A stretch of 64,000 bases of DNA. It comes from Paenibacillus tyrphae (GTDB lineage: Bacteria > Bacillota > Bacilli > Paenibacillales > NBRC-103111). The notes beneath the pieces were generated by a model. The model was given only the letters and a program-made list of their open reading frames with translations. It was not told where the DNA came from and did not search any database. The stretch is taken from NCBI RefSeq assembly GCF_000722545.1, contig NZ_JNVM01000014.1, forward strand, positions 97,632 to 161,631, given 5' to 3'. Shown here piece after piece: positions 41,319 through 49,448 of this stretch; position 1 is the stretch's first letter, and every line of letters starts with the position of its first letter. Position numbers and translations under genes: made by a program.

Positions 41319-42479
41319 TTGGCCGTTAATATCAGAAAAAGCGTTTTGTCTGCCTCGTTAGCGCTGACTTTGTGTCTATCGGGAAGCTCTGTCTCTGCTG
41401 ATGCACCAAAGGAAACTGAACAAAGTTTGTTTATTAACGACACAATTGTTCTTACAGAGAAGAAAAAAAATGATATTGAAAAACTCGAATCGTTTGGGCT
41501 TCCTAAAGATATTATTCAAAAGTTGGGAAATGACGTAGATGTTGTTGCCCGCGAGATTTCTGTGAATAATCTGAACATGACACAGGCGACAAATCTTTCA
41601 AATGGATTAATTCGATCCAATTTGAGAGCGAAGGAGGTGGCTCAAGGCAAATATGACCCAAAAGAGATGTATTTCGCAAAAGCGGTGAATGGGGAAGTTA
41701 CACTTCCTAATGGACATACAATTGCGGTGCCAAGCAATGCGCGTAATAAGATTTCCTCAAAAAATACTGAGGCGGCGTTGGAGTCTTGCAAAGTATGGAC
41801 CGGAAAACATTGCGTTGATACAGGACCTTATTTTAACATCGATGCAAACACAGGATTCTCTAAAGTTTCAGCAATGGTTACACTGCCTTCTGTATACTCT
41901 GCATCTTATAAGGGGGTTGTCCCTTATGTATTGGCGGGTATTTTTTACAAACGCGGTGAAGGAGATTATCCTGATGGAGTAGATTTGGGGGCTTTTTGGG
42001 AAGATGGCCGATGGAGACTCTGCATAAATGGCGGAAAGGACAAAGAAGATCAAACTAAAGACCTTTGGGTTAGTGGGCAAGTAGACCTTCCTTCCCAAGT
42101 GTATCTTGTATACAAGATTCCTTTTGATGGTCAAGTACAAATTGATGCATTTGATCCTATTACGTATAATCCTATTTCGGGGGTTTCCTACTGGTTGCCG
42201 GGGAGAGGATTTAATCAAAATGGAAACAATATTGAAATGTCATCTGGTTTCTCGCTGGCATTTAAGAATGTAAAGAATTTAACGGACGGATCGTATTTAA
42301 GGGGAGGTCGTTTCTCAAATGCCTACCTTTATAACAATAACTTTTCTACCTTGTGGACCTCGAATTACACTGCCCACCGGGATAAGAAAAGAACTGATGA
42401 TGAAGCAAGAACTGTGCAATACAATCCAAATTCTTATGATTATGATTACTCTGTTGACATTAATTTGAATTTGCCATAA
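41319..42479 (+). CDS. Secreted protein of unknown function
   Basis: 386 residues from a TTG start with TTTGGAGGG upstream. A signal peptide (about 1-27, VLSASLALTLCLSGSSVSA) is followed by a helical pro-like region to about 110 and a beta-rich domain with two Cys (ESCKVWTGKHCVDTG) and aromatic strands (LGAFWEDGRWRLCING, VSYWLPGRGF, TLWTSNYTAHRD). It resembles secreted, possibly pro-domain-bearing proteins of Bacilli, but I recognise no family. Divergent from the RRNPP regulator with about 300 bases between, so it may be a target. Confidence 0.75.
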   Translation: MAVNIRKSVLSASLALTLCLSGSSVSADAPKETEQSLFINDTIVLTEKKKNDIEKLESFGLPKDIIQKLGNDVDVVAREISVNNLNMTQATNLSNGLIRSNLRAKEVAQGKYDPKEMYFAKAVNGEVTLPNGHTIAVPSNARNKISSKNTEAALESCKVWTGKHCVDTGPYFNIDANTGFSKVSAMVTLPSVYSASYKGVVPYVLAGIFYKRGEGDYPDGVDLGAFWEDGRWRLCINGGKDKEDQTKDLWVSGQVDLPSQVYLVYKIPFDGQVQIDAFDPITYNPISGVSYWLPGRGFNQNGNNIEMSSGFSLAFKNVKNLTDGSYLRGGRFSNAYLYNNNFSTLWTSNYTAHRDKKRTDDEARTVQYNPNSYDYDYSVDINLNLP

Positions 42480-42484
42480 TATGT

Positions 42485-42526
42485 AACCTAGCTAGGGTTG
42501 ATATGAACTTTAGCTAGGTTATTTCC
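42485..42526 (+). terminator. Terminator of the secreted protein gene
   Basis: AACCTAGCTA / TAGCTAGGTT stem followed by ATTTCCCTTT. Confidence 0.7.
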
Positions 42527-42633
42527 CTTTGAAAACCTTAAAAATAATAAATGGTTATTGTACAAATCCAACACTGAATACAATGCTTATGTACTATTTT
42601 TCTTGTTTTTATAAAATGAGAAGGAGAGATTGT

Positions 42634-43209
42634 ATGAAGAAAGTTGTGATTATTTTAGTGTGTCTTGGAACATTGTTTGGTTTCAGTTTGGGCGTTTTTG
42701 CTGGCGACACGATAAACCAAACGATTAGCGCTCTCTTGATGACCTCGGTTAAGTACAACATTGACGGGACAAATAGAGAACTTGGAGAAGAATACGGCAC
42801 CATAATGTACAAAGACCACATATATGTGCCAATTCGTTTTGTTGCAGAGAATACAGGGGGTGTGGTCGCATACGAGCAAGAAAGTGGTACAGTGTATATG
42901 AAAAGCAAAGGCACATTGGAAATTAATTCTGAAGGTGACGGTGTAAGTCTAGGCAATCTTATAATGACGAAAGAGGCCGATCAAACGAGAGTTTCTGGCG
43001 TACTGGATATGCCCTACACCGATAATCTTGAATCGACTATAAACTTTTTTGATAAAAATGGGATTAAAATTGGTTTTGTTGTTATCAAGGGTTATTTTCA
43101 TGAGGGTATGAACAATTTTGAAGCCGTTGGACAAGGTGACTTGCGACAATACGCTTCGACTAAGTACGAAATTTGGAGATTGGGAAAACACTATCGTACC
43201 CCGAAATAG
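42634..43209 (+). CDS. Secreted stalk domain-containing protein
   Basis: 191 residues. Signal peptide about 1-23 (LVCLGTLFGFSLGVFAG), then a stalk (copper amine oxidase N-terminal-like) domain: SVKYNIDGTNRELGEEYGTIMYKDHIYVPIRFVAENTGG. The C-terminal part (about 100-191) is beta-rich and unassigned. ATG at 42634 has GAAGGAGAG upstream; the longer open frame is not supported. It is a distant relative of the stalk protein at 10.1 kb. Confidence 0.85.
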   Translation: MKKVVIILVCLGTLFGFSLGVFAGDTINQTISALLMTSVKYNIDGTNRELGEEYGTIMYKDHIYVPIRFVAENTGGVVAYEQESGTVYMKSKGTLEINSEGDGVSLGNLIMTKEADQTRVSGVLDMPYTDNLESTINFFDKNGIKIGFVVIKGYFHEGMNNFEAVGQGDLRQYASTKYEIWRLGKHYRTPK

Positions 43210-43218
43210 ACATAGGAG

Positions 43219-43246
43219 AATGGGGCAAATTGCTTGCCCCATTTTT
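43219..43246 (+). terminator. Terminator of the stalk protein gene
   Basis: ATGGGGCAA / TTGCCCCAT stem followed by TTTTTG. Confidence 0.85.
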
Positions 43247-43279
43247 GTATTTTAGAAATAGAATGGGAGGGATTTTTTT

Positions 43280-43318
43280 ATGAAAAAAACCCACTGGAGT
43301 ACATTTTGCTGTTTTTGA
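43280..43318 (+). CDS. 12-codon ORF, possible leader or remnant
   Basis: GGGAGGG and ATG open MKKTHWSTFCCF and a stop. A hairpin with T-run follows 35 bases later. It could be a leader peptide with an attenuator, or the start of a gene broken in the A-run (a neighbouring frame reads LLFLILPLHQIKKIVI). Not decided. Confidence 0.25.
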   Translation: MKKTHWSTFCCF

Positions 43319-43353
43319 TATTACCCCTCCATCAAATTAAGAAAATTGTTATT

Positions 43354-43381
43354 TCCCCACCTTTACGCGTGGGGATTTTTT
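43354..43381 (+). terminator. Terminator or attenuator hairpin
   Basis: TCCCCAC / GTGGGGA stem followed by six T, between the 12-codon ORF and the small membrane protein gene. Confidence 0.7.
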
Positions 43382-43435
43382 AAATATCAGTAATATTATG
43401 GTATTGTTATGTATTAAGGAAAGGAAGTGATGAAT

Positions 43436-43675
43436 ATGAGCAGGAGAGCGGCTGGGGTTATTCTTTTAGCTATTTCTGCTTTTCTTACAGGAGTCAAATA
43501 CTTAACTGCATCCATTTATTCAACATCATCACCTAGCACTGTTTATGGCGCAGATTCTTTCAAACAATGGTTAGATTATGTAGGGGGGAATTTAACCACT
43601 TACAGTATAATCACTCTAATCGTCGGAATTATTTATCTGATTCTTGCTGAGATTTATGATTTCGACAAAAAATGA
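43436..43675 (+). CDS. Small membrane protein, unknown function
   Basis: 79 residues with two membrane helices (about 8-28 and 53-73) and an acidic tail (EIYDFDKK). The start at 43436 is nine bases after AAGGAA; GTG/ATG at 43427-43433 are alternatives. No family recognised. It precedes a decayed small-peptide region and another small membrane protein. Confidence 0.65.
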   Translation: MSRRAAGVILLAISAFLTGVKYLTASIYSTSSPSTVYGADSFKQWLDYVGGNLTTYSIITLIVGIIYLILAEIYDFDKK

Positions 43676-43948
43676 GCTTATTCGTTGGGTCAGAGTGTTG
43701 AGAAAGAGGTTTTTGGCTGAAATAGAGAAGCATACGGAGGCGGGGTATGCACTGGAGGAGCGATAGCGTTCGCGTTTGTCCGCGGGAAATATCCGCTGCG
43801 AAGCGGCTTCAAATCAAAATTTCCTGTGGACAAGAGCGACCGGAAGTGTGCGCTTCTTGCGGCAATCTTAGCCTTTGTTCCCGGTGCTCAGGCTGGAGCA
43901 ATCACCGCCGCTGTTATGTCGGCCGGAGCGCTCATGATCGCAAACTAA
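43656..43948 (+). pseudogene. Frameshifted small-peptide gene (bacteriocin-like composition)
   Basis: A frame from ATG 43656 (ELIRWVRVLRKRFLAEIEKH) stops at 43766. An overlapping frame from 43721 to 43948 has no start but reads GGVCTGGAIAFAFVRGKYPL and ends PGAQAGAITAAVMSAGALMIAN. Joined by one frameshift near 43740 they would make a single protein of about 95 residues with a hydrophobic Ala-rich end. The GC content is higher than that of the surroundings. Resembles the Ala-rich frame at 1164-1421. Family unknown. Confidence 0.35.
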
Positions 43949-43988
43949 TAATTAATGTAATATAATGACAATAAAGGAGGGATGCAAC

Positions 43989-44243
43989 ATGTTTGGAACA
44001 ACAGCGCTAATCATCGGATTTCTTTTATTGTCTGCGTTGATTATCGTACTTGGTGTGAAGTTCGTGCTAAGAAGTAGTCCAAAAAAAGCTGACATGGTAT
44101 TGATAGGCATAACATTCCTTATCATATTTGCGGCTGCAATTTCTTCTTTTTATGGGAAACTTAATACAGGAATTCCAATTTTCCTACTCTCAATTGCATT
44201 AATTGTGATTGGAACAAGAACTTATAAACAAAAATCGAAGTAA
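43989..44243 (+). CDS. Small membrane protein, unknown function
   Basis: 84 residues with three hydrophobic segments (ALIIGFLLLSALIIVLGVKFVL, MVLIGITFLIIFAAAISS, IPIFLLSIALIVIG) and a basic tail (RTYKQKSK). AAAGGAGGG lies 7 bases before ATG 43989; the earlier start at 43965 precedes the RBS and is rejected. It could be an immunity-type protein for the decayed peptide upstream, but that is only position-based. Confidence 0.65.
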   Translation: MFGTTALIIGFLLLSALIIVLGVKFVLRSSPKKADMVLIGITFLIIFAAAISSFYGKLNTGIPIFLLSIALIVIGTRTYKQKSK

Positions 44244-44257
44244 TGAATGAAAATGAA

Positions 44258-44325
44258 AAAAGGAAGGCAGGCTTTGGTCTGCCTTCCCCTCCCTGTTGAG
44301 GGTTTCTCAACAGGCTGCTTACACT
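44258..44325 (-). terminator. Hairpin pair, terminator on the minus strand
   Basis: GGAAGGCAG / CTGCCTTCC followed on the minus strand by TTTTTTC, next to a second hairpin CTGTTGAG / CTCAACAG (44302-44322). No minus-strand gene is visible to its right, so it may act weakly for the plus-strand genes. Confidence 0.5.
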
Positions 44326-44425
44326 AAGTAATGCTGATTCACCAAGTGCGATTGACACGAGTAAATACTGTTAGAGAATTCTTGATCTATTTAAGTATTC
44401 TTCTACTTTTCCCCTGGTGACAGCA

Positions 44426-44638
44426 ATGCAGACACTGACCCTGAAAATTGCACTCTTTATTAAAGCAGACGTGACGAAAAGTGAAATTTAGAAGCAATTT
44501 ACTGCGCTGCAAGAAGAATTAGAAACACAGACGTTTCCTGACGATTTCTCCGAACCTAAAGCAGATACTCAGCTTGAAATGATAGAACTAATGAAAATTT
44601 TCAAGGCAACTTGTATTTATAGTTCTACAAGGATGTAA
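44426..44638 (+). pseudogene. Decayed small gene with an in-frame stop
   Basis: From ATG 44426 the frame reads TLKIALFIKADVTKSEI, hits TAG, then continues KQFTALQEELETQTFPDDFS and ADTQLEMIELMKIFK to TAA at 44636-44638. Codon use stays regular across the stop, suggesting a gene of about 70 codons killed by one substitution. No family recognised. Confidence 0.4.
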
Positions 44639-44678
44639 CATTTTATTTATAAGTAAATTTTATGTAATGGAGGTCATT

Positions 44679-45272
44679 ATGAGAAAGAGTTCGTTACTTT
44701 TAATCAGCAGTTTGATAATTTCCATCTGTCTAGTAGGTTGTCAGGATGAAGCTAATCAACAAATACCACCAAGCAAAGCATCCAACAGCAGCAATATAGA
44801 AATTGAACACAAACCAAACTACGATGATTTCACAAAATTAATGGAGGATGTTAAAAACAATATAGTTATAAATGGTTTCTCTTTAACTCCACCAATAAAG
44901 ACAATTTTTTTAATAGAAAGAGATTTTACATTTAACAAGAAAGACACAATAACTCTTGGAGGTGGAGTTAGTGATCTTAATCCAACACAAGAACAATTTA
45001 TATTTGAAAATAACGATAAATCAGTCCAGTTATATGTACGATTTGCTTATACAGCAGTAGATATGGGAAAAAACTTGGTTGCTTGGGAGTCGACTTCTGG
45101 ATATGACGGAGCCGATCCTGAATTATTGGATAGAACTGATATGGCGACGTACACATATAGAAATCTTATTGTTACTGTTACTCAAAATGCAAGAACAAAA
45201 GCAAAAACTACTATTACAAAAGAAGCAGTAAAGTCTGTGCTTAATATTCTAGAAAAATATTATAGTGGTTAG
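44679..45272 (+). CDS. Lipoprotein of unknown function
   Basis: 197 residues. Signal peptide with lipobox LVGC (Cys at about residue 21). A Ser/Asn-rich linker (PPSKASNSSNIEIEHKP) leads to a domain with LTPPIKTIFLIERDFTFNKKDTITLGGGVSDL and a C-terminal helix. ATG 44679 follows AATGGAGG; ATG 44667 overlaps that RBS. AT-rich like its neighbours. A terminator follows. Confidence 0.75.
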   Translation: MRKSSLLLISSLIISICLVGCQDEANQQIPPSKASNSSNIEIEHKPNYDDFTKLMEDVKNNIVINGFSLTPPIKTIFLIERDFTFNKKDTITLGGGVSDLNPTQEQFIFENNDKSVQLYVRFAYTAVDMGKNLVAWESTSGYDGADPELLDRTDMATYTYRNLIVTVTQNARTKAKTTITKEAVKSVLNILEKYYSG

Positions 45273-45306
45273 GACGCAACTGACATCTGATCAGTTGCGT
45301 CTGTTT
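45273..45306 (+). terminator. Terminator of the lipoprotein gene
   Basis: GACGCAACTGA / TCAGTTGCGTC perfect 11-bp stem followed by TGTTT. Confidence 0.85.
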
Positions 45307-45592
45307 ACATTTATTTTGTAAGCGTAAAATTATTACGAGCCTCTATTATTTTGAAAAACAGGATGTTTGCCCGCACATACTGCTCTCTCTCCAGATTAAA
45401 CACATGACATAAGCAATTCGAACTTCATAAGTTTCAATAAGCGACTGAAATTAAAGCAGTAGCTATTCGAAGCTGGCATTACTGACGCACAATTCGAATA
45501 TAACGTGGTGATAAACAAAATTCTCAATTTAATCCTTGCGGGTGGTGACAGCTACGCTGGTACTCCCCCCACTGGGAGGGCAATCCTACATA
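45307..45592. other. Gene-poor region with a possible gene remnant
   Basis: No intact gene. On the plus strand about 45455-45600 reads KLKQ, TAG, then LFEAGITDAQFEYNVVINKI and LNLILAGGDSYAGTPPTG without a start, probably a decayed ORF. Confidence 0.35.
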
Positions 45593-45627
45593 CAAAAAAT
45601 ATCCCCCGCCGATACCCTGACGGGGGT
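45593..45627 (-). terminator. Terminator of the DUF4097 operon
   Basis: CCCCCG...CGGGGG stem followed on the minus strand by ATATTTTTTG. Confidence 0.75.
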
Positions 45628-45638
45628 TCTGATGGTTA

Positions 45639-45836
45639 CTATTCAACCACGTGAATGTAGATTTTACCTTTAAGTATGGGATTATTACGACTACCATCAT
45701 ATAGATTGATAATTACGGTGCCTCGTTCCTTCCCTACAATTTTCCTGTATTGATCAAAGGGGTTCCCACTTTCGTTTACGAGATCCACTTTTCCTGTACT
45801 TGATGAGTCAATATCGAGTACTGTGCCTCTTTTCAA
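45639..45836 (-). CDS. Small protein coupled to the DUF4097 lipoprotein
   Basis: 65 residues; the TTG start overlaps the TGA of the lipoprotein gene by sharing bases (ATTGA), a coupled arrangement. Mostly beta-strand-like and charged (KVDLVNESGNPFDQYRKIV, GTVIINLYDGSRNN). No signal peptide. It may be a genuine small protein or a former C-terminal extension of the upstream gene. Function unknown. Confidence 0.5.
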   Translation of the reverse strand: MKRGTVLDIDSSSTGKVDLVNESGNPFDQYRKIVGKERGTVIINLYDGSRNNPILKGKIYIHVVE

Positions 45837-46648
45837 TTTTTGAACAGAATTTCGCCCGTCTGTGTGGAAATGTTGAGCGTTGCACTCTCGGATTGAGCCT
45901 CACCCACATATCCATGAAGTTCATTGGAAACAACCGTTGTGGTATTTGTTTCTTTTTCAAGAGAAACTCGATTATCAATTTTTCCTAGTTTTGTTGATAG
46001 ATTTACATATAGAGGTACTGATTGATTAGGTAGATCGAATTCGACGTTACCAAGGTTAGTAGATATGTTACTGCTTTTCATGCCAATTACATCCGTTACG
46101 GTGATGTTGCCGGCACTGCTGCTCACATTTAAGTGTTGGACCGACAATTCTGACTCAACGGATATGTTGCCAAATCCGTTATCTATTTCAAGGGAGTTGA
46201 AGTCTTTATAAGGAAGACGGATTGTTAACGATGGCAATGGCCCCGTATTTATGCTCTTCTTTTGTTCCTGTTTAAGCATAATCAATAATGTTCCATCTTT
46301 GATCGACGTAGTCACGTTGGTATCCATTCCTTTTGAATTGCCCTTGGATAGTTCCCATTCTGCTTGATTGATTTGTTTGTCGCCTATGACTGTAACTGTA
46401 GCAGCGTTACTCTTGATTTTTAGGGAATGAATGTTATTTACATCTATTTGAGAAATATCCCCTTGTACTGCATTCGATACATCTCCAATGTCCGATGTTT
46501 CTGAATTTACATTTATGTTCGTCGGTATAGAAGAGTTTTGCTGGGACGAACTTGGTGTACTAGTGACGGAGGATTCTTTCGTACATCCAGCGAGTACGAT
46601 ACTGGCAGCGACCAGGAGAATCATAGCTAACTTCATGTTGTTATTCAA
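45833..46648 (-). CDS. DUF4097-family lipoprotein
   Basis: 271 residues. The TTG start is 8 bases after AAAGGAAG. Lipobox IVLAGC (Cys about 22), a Ser/Gln/Asn-rich linker to about 60, then repeated short beta-strands typical of DUF4097 (LEIDNGFGNISVESELSVQHL, VSSSAGNITVTDVIG, ISTNLGNVEFDL). Related proteins (YvlB, LiaG) occur with envelope-stress systems. It is directly downstream of an ABC transporter and two-component module on the same strand (about 100-base gap, no terminator seen). Confidence 0.82.
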   Translation of the reverse strand: MNNNMKLAMILLVAASIVLAGCTKESSVTSTPSSSQQNSSIPTNINVNSETSDIGDVSNAVQGDISQIDVNNIHSLKIKSNAATVTVIGDKQINQAEWELSKGNSKGMDTNVTTSIKDGTLLIMLKQEQKKSINTGPLPSLTIRLPYKDFNSLEIDNGFGNISVESELSVQHLNVSSSAGNITVTDVIGMKSSNISTNLGNVEFDLPNQSVPLYVNLSTKLGKIDNRVSLEKETNTTTVVSNELHGYVGEAQSESATLNISTQTGEILFKN

Positions 46649-46747
46649 ATGTTTATCTTCCTTTCTTCTGCATTAGATCTGTTGATTAACCAGTGATTAG
46701 GAATAATCTTTGGAATCGCGTAAAAATATCAAATATACTCTCCCAAG

Positions 46748-47440
46748 TTAACGAATATCGATTTGATCAATTTTGCGAATCGCCATGTATCCGACCGCTA
46801 TGCCAATCGCGGCTAGCAGAATTGGAACGATAATAATGTCATTCAAGTTGAATCCGCCACTGTCCGAGCAGGTCAGCAATACGATGATGACGGAGGATAC
46901 AATAGTCGTCGGAATAGAATATTTGCGCATCCCGAAGTAGAGCGGAATCAGCGCCATGAAGCTTGCCGCCAGCGCATGGAAGCCTAATTTCGCAGCGTGC
47001 TGCAACACGAGCGTCAGCGTCAGTTCACCCGATACGAAATGTGTGAATGAGTTGATGACAAAATACAACGTACTCAAAATAATCATGGAAGCCACGATAC
47101 ATAAAAAGGTGAACGCGATCACGACCATAAGCTTAGCCGCAATGATTTTATGACGTTTGATCGGGTACGTGAACAAGACGGTAATCGTCTTATGATTGAA
47201 CTCATCGATGACGAATCGCCCCAGCAAGACGGCCGCGAAAATAATAAATGTCCCTCTCACAAATACATCTATCATAGAAAACACCCTGCTATAATTTTCA
47301 AATACGTTTATGCCGTACATCTTCGGCGAATAGCTCATCAACATCATGAATCCGAAAATGATCAGAGTAGCGATCACCGCGCTGCGAATATACCCCATGA
47401 TCTTAAATTTTCTTAGCTCCAGCTTCATCAAATTAAGCAT
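46748..47440 (-). CDS. ABC-2 type transporter permease
   Basis: 230 residues with six predicted membrane helices. The N-terminus MLNLMKLELRKFKIMGYIRSAV and the text FVIDEFNHKTITVLFTYPIKRHKIIAAKLMVV are typical of permeases of BcrB-like peptide-antibiotic exporters. ATG 47440 has GGAGGTGGAG upstream. Overlaps the ATPase gene by eight bases. The pair probably exports or detoxifies a peptide antibiotic or lipid-linked target. Confidence 0.88.
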   Translation of the reverse strand: MLNLMKLELRKFKIMGYIRSAVIATLIIFGFMMLMSYSPKMYGINVFENYSRVFSMIDVFVRGTFIIFAAVLLGRFVIDEFNHKTITVLFTYPIKRHKIIAAKLMVVIAFTFLCIVASMIILSTLYFVINSFTHFVSGELTLTLVLQHAAKLGFHALAASFMALIPLYFGMRKYSIPTTIVSSVIIVLLTCSDSGGFNLNDIIIVPILLAAIGIAVGYMAIRKIDQIDIR

Positions 47441-48356
47441 GTACTCCACCTCCATTCAACACTTGCAAAAAGTAATCCTCTAACGAGCCGCTTCGTTTAT
47501 GAATCGAATCAATAACCACTTCATTCATGATCAAGGTTTTAGTAATTTCGCTTTGTGCCATATGCTGGTCATAGATTCGTATGAATTGATTGTCGATGAC
47601 TCGGATATTGTTCAATTGAAGTTTATCCGTTAAGACATAAGCAGCTCGGCTGCAATCCGTCGTCATGATCTCGATGTAATTCGTCGTCTCGCCGCGAATT
47701 TCGTCCATCGCAATCTCTCGCAGTAACCGACCGTCTTGAATGACGCCAATTGTATCCGCAATTTGCTCGATCTCGCCTAGAATGTGGCTGGAGATCAATA
47801 GCGTCGTGCCATATTCCTTGCACAACATGCGGAATACGTCTCTTAACTCTTTGATCCCTAGCGGATCGAGTCCATTGATCGGTTCGTCGAAAATAAGCAG
47901 CTCCGGTTTGGTCGTAATAGCGCGGGCGATCCCCAGGCGCTGTTTCATCCCGAGCGAGAAGGTCTTTACTTTCTTCTTGCCCGTATCGACCAGATTCACA
48001 AGTTCCAGCGCTTCATCAATCGCCTTCTTGTTGTAGTACCCCATATAATCGCAATGCAGTTCCAGATTCTCGCGGGCTGTCAGCTTATCATAGAACACCG
48101 GGTATTCAATAATTGTTCCCATGCGTCCCAGAAGATGATAGGAATTCGGCATTAGCTTCTCTCCAAATATCTCGATCTCCCCACTCGTCGGCTTGACGAG
48201 ATTCGTAATCATCTTCATCACTGTCGTTTTTCCTGCGCCGTTGGGACCCAAGAATCCGTAGATTTCGCCTTTCTTCATATTCATATTGACATTCGAGACG
48301 ACTTCCTGCCCTTGAAAAGCCTTGGTCAATCGATTCGTTCGTACTATATGCTCCAT
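47433..48356 (-). CDS. ABC transporter ATP-binding protein (BcrA-like)
   Basis: 307 residues. Walker A GPNGAGKTT (about 37-45), signature FSLGMKQRLGIA, Walker B LLIFDEPINGLDP, and switch His in ISSHILGEIEQ. A C-terminal extension of about 90 residues is typical of the bacitracin/lantibiotic class. Works with the ABC-2 permease downstream. Three 11-bp-spaced repeats lie upstream, the likely binding site of the adjacent OmpR-type regulator. Confidence 0.92.
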   Translation of the reverse strand: MEHIVRTNRLTKAFQGQEVVSNVNMNMKKGEIYGFLGPNGAGKTTVMKMITNLVKPTSGEIEIFGEKLMPNSYHLLGRMGTIIEYPVFYDKLTARENLELHCDYMGYYNKKAIDEALELVNLVDTGKKKVKTFSLGMKQRLGIARAITTKPELLIFDEPINGLDPLGIKELRDVFRMLCKEYGTTLLISSHILGEIEQIADTIGVIQDGRLLREIAMDEIRGETTNYIEIMTTDCSRAAYVLTDKLQLNNIRVIDNQFIRIYDQHMAQSEITKTLIMNEVVIDSIHKRSGSLEDYFLQVLNGGGVHA

Positions 48357-48413
48357 ACTCTTTTCTCCTCTCGCTCTCTCATAACTATAGCTTACAGGAC
48401 GTAATCCTCTTTT

Positions 48414-48442
48414 TTCTTACTTCACTCTTACGTATTTCTTAA
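48414..48442. promoter_or_regulatory. Three 11-bp-spaced repeats, likely response regulator box
   Basis: TTCTTAC (48414), CTCTTAC (48425) and TTCTTAA (48436) recur at exactly 11-base steps, as expected for tandem OmpR-type monomers on one DNA face. The site is 58-86 bases upstream of the ATPase start. Confidence 0.6.
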
Positions 48443-48467
48443 GCTGACTCTATGTGCGATGATGCTC

Positions 48468-48512
48468 ATAAAAAAACTCATGAAATGAGTTAACCCTCCT
48501 CAATTCATGAGC
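48468..48512 (-). terminator. Terminator between histidine kinase and ABC genes
   Basis: CTCATGAA / TTCATGAG stem followed on the minus strand by TTTTTTT. It makes the transporter a separate, inducible unit. Confidence 0.75.
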
Positions 48513-49447
48513 TAGTATTGTACTTTTTTCAATTGAACGGTAAACACCGTTAACTCATAAGGCTTGCTGCGGAGGTGGATGGACCCGCCCATACTCTCCA
48601 CCAACCGCTTCGTAATGGTAAGACCCAGTCCGCTGCCTTGATAGAACTTATTCCGCGAATCTTCCAGCGTATACATCCGTTCAAACACATGATCGATATG
48701 CATCGCATCAATGCCCTTTCCCCGGTCCCATATATCCACATAGACAGAAGATTCATCTTCCCGGAGCGTCAAACCGAGCTGCTTGCCGTGATTGCCATAT
48801 TGAATGCTGTTCGAGATCAGATTGTTCAGCACGCGGTGCAGCGCCTCATCATTACCGAAGCCATAAATAGGATGATCCGGGATCTCGATATGGACGAGGT
48901 AATCTTGCTCCGCAAGAATGTCGTAATAAGCCAGAATCGTCGTGCCGCAACGTTCATTCATGAGAATTCGGGTCATCGGCATATCTTGATCCCCGGACTC
49001 CAGCTTAGCCAAATCGAAGAAATCATGAATGAGCCCCAGCGTCTCTTGGGTTTTGACATACACTTTGCCCAGCAGACGTTCGCGCTCCTCTGCATGCATC
49101 GCCGGATCGAGATGGAGCATCTCAATATAACCCAGTACGACGGTCAAGGGGGTCTTCAGATCGTGCGAAATATTCGATACCATCTTTTTCATCGATATTT
49201 CCATTTTGGCATAGTCAGAGTACATCTGATGCTGCGTCTCCAAGAGCCGGTTGATCTCCATCAGCAGCGCTTTGAACTCCCGGTCGTTCGTCATGAGCAA
49301 TAACTTCTCATGGGTAGCGAGGGATGATATGCGTTCGATCTCTGATCGCAACCGGCGCAATTGCTTGCGGTGGCCCACGCGATTAACAGCCTGATACATG
49401 ACTAAACAGATAAGAATCGCGATCATCATCAATAGAATGAGCGTCAT
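48512..49447 (-). CDS. Sensor histidine kinase
   Basis: 311 residues. A single clear N-terminal membrane helix (TLILLMMIAILICLVMYQAV), a helical linker, HisKA with phospho-acceptor His in MVSNISHDLKTPLTVVLGYIEML, and HATPase (NNLISNSIQYG, FERMYTLEDS, GSGLGLTITKRLVESMGG). It has virtually no extracellular part, so it probably reads its signal through the membrane or through the transporter. ATG 49447 overlaps the regulator's stop region; the earlier in-frame start lacks an RBS. Confidence 0.92.
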   Translation of the reverse strand: MTLILLMMIAILICLVMYQAVNRVGHRKQLRRLRSEIERISSLATHEKLLLMTNDREFKALLMEINRLLETQHQMYSDYAKMEISMKKMVSNISHDLKTPLTVVLGYIEMLHLDPAMHAEERERLLGKVYVKTQETLGLIHDFFDLAKLESGDQDMPMTRILMNERCGTTILAYYDILAEQDYLVHIEIPDHPIYGFGNDEALHRVLNNLISNSIQYGNHGKQLGLTLREDESSVYVDIWDRGKGIDAMHIDHVFERMYTLEDSRNKFYQGSGLGLTITKRLVESMGGSIHLRSKPYELTVFTVQLKKVQY

Positions 49448-49448
49448 C

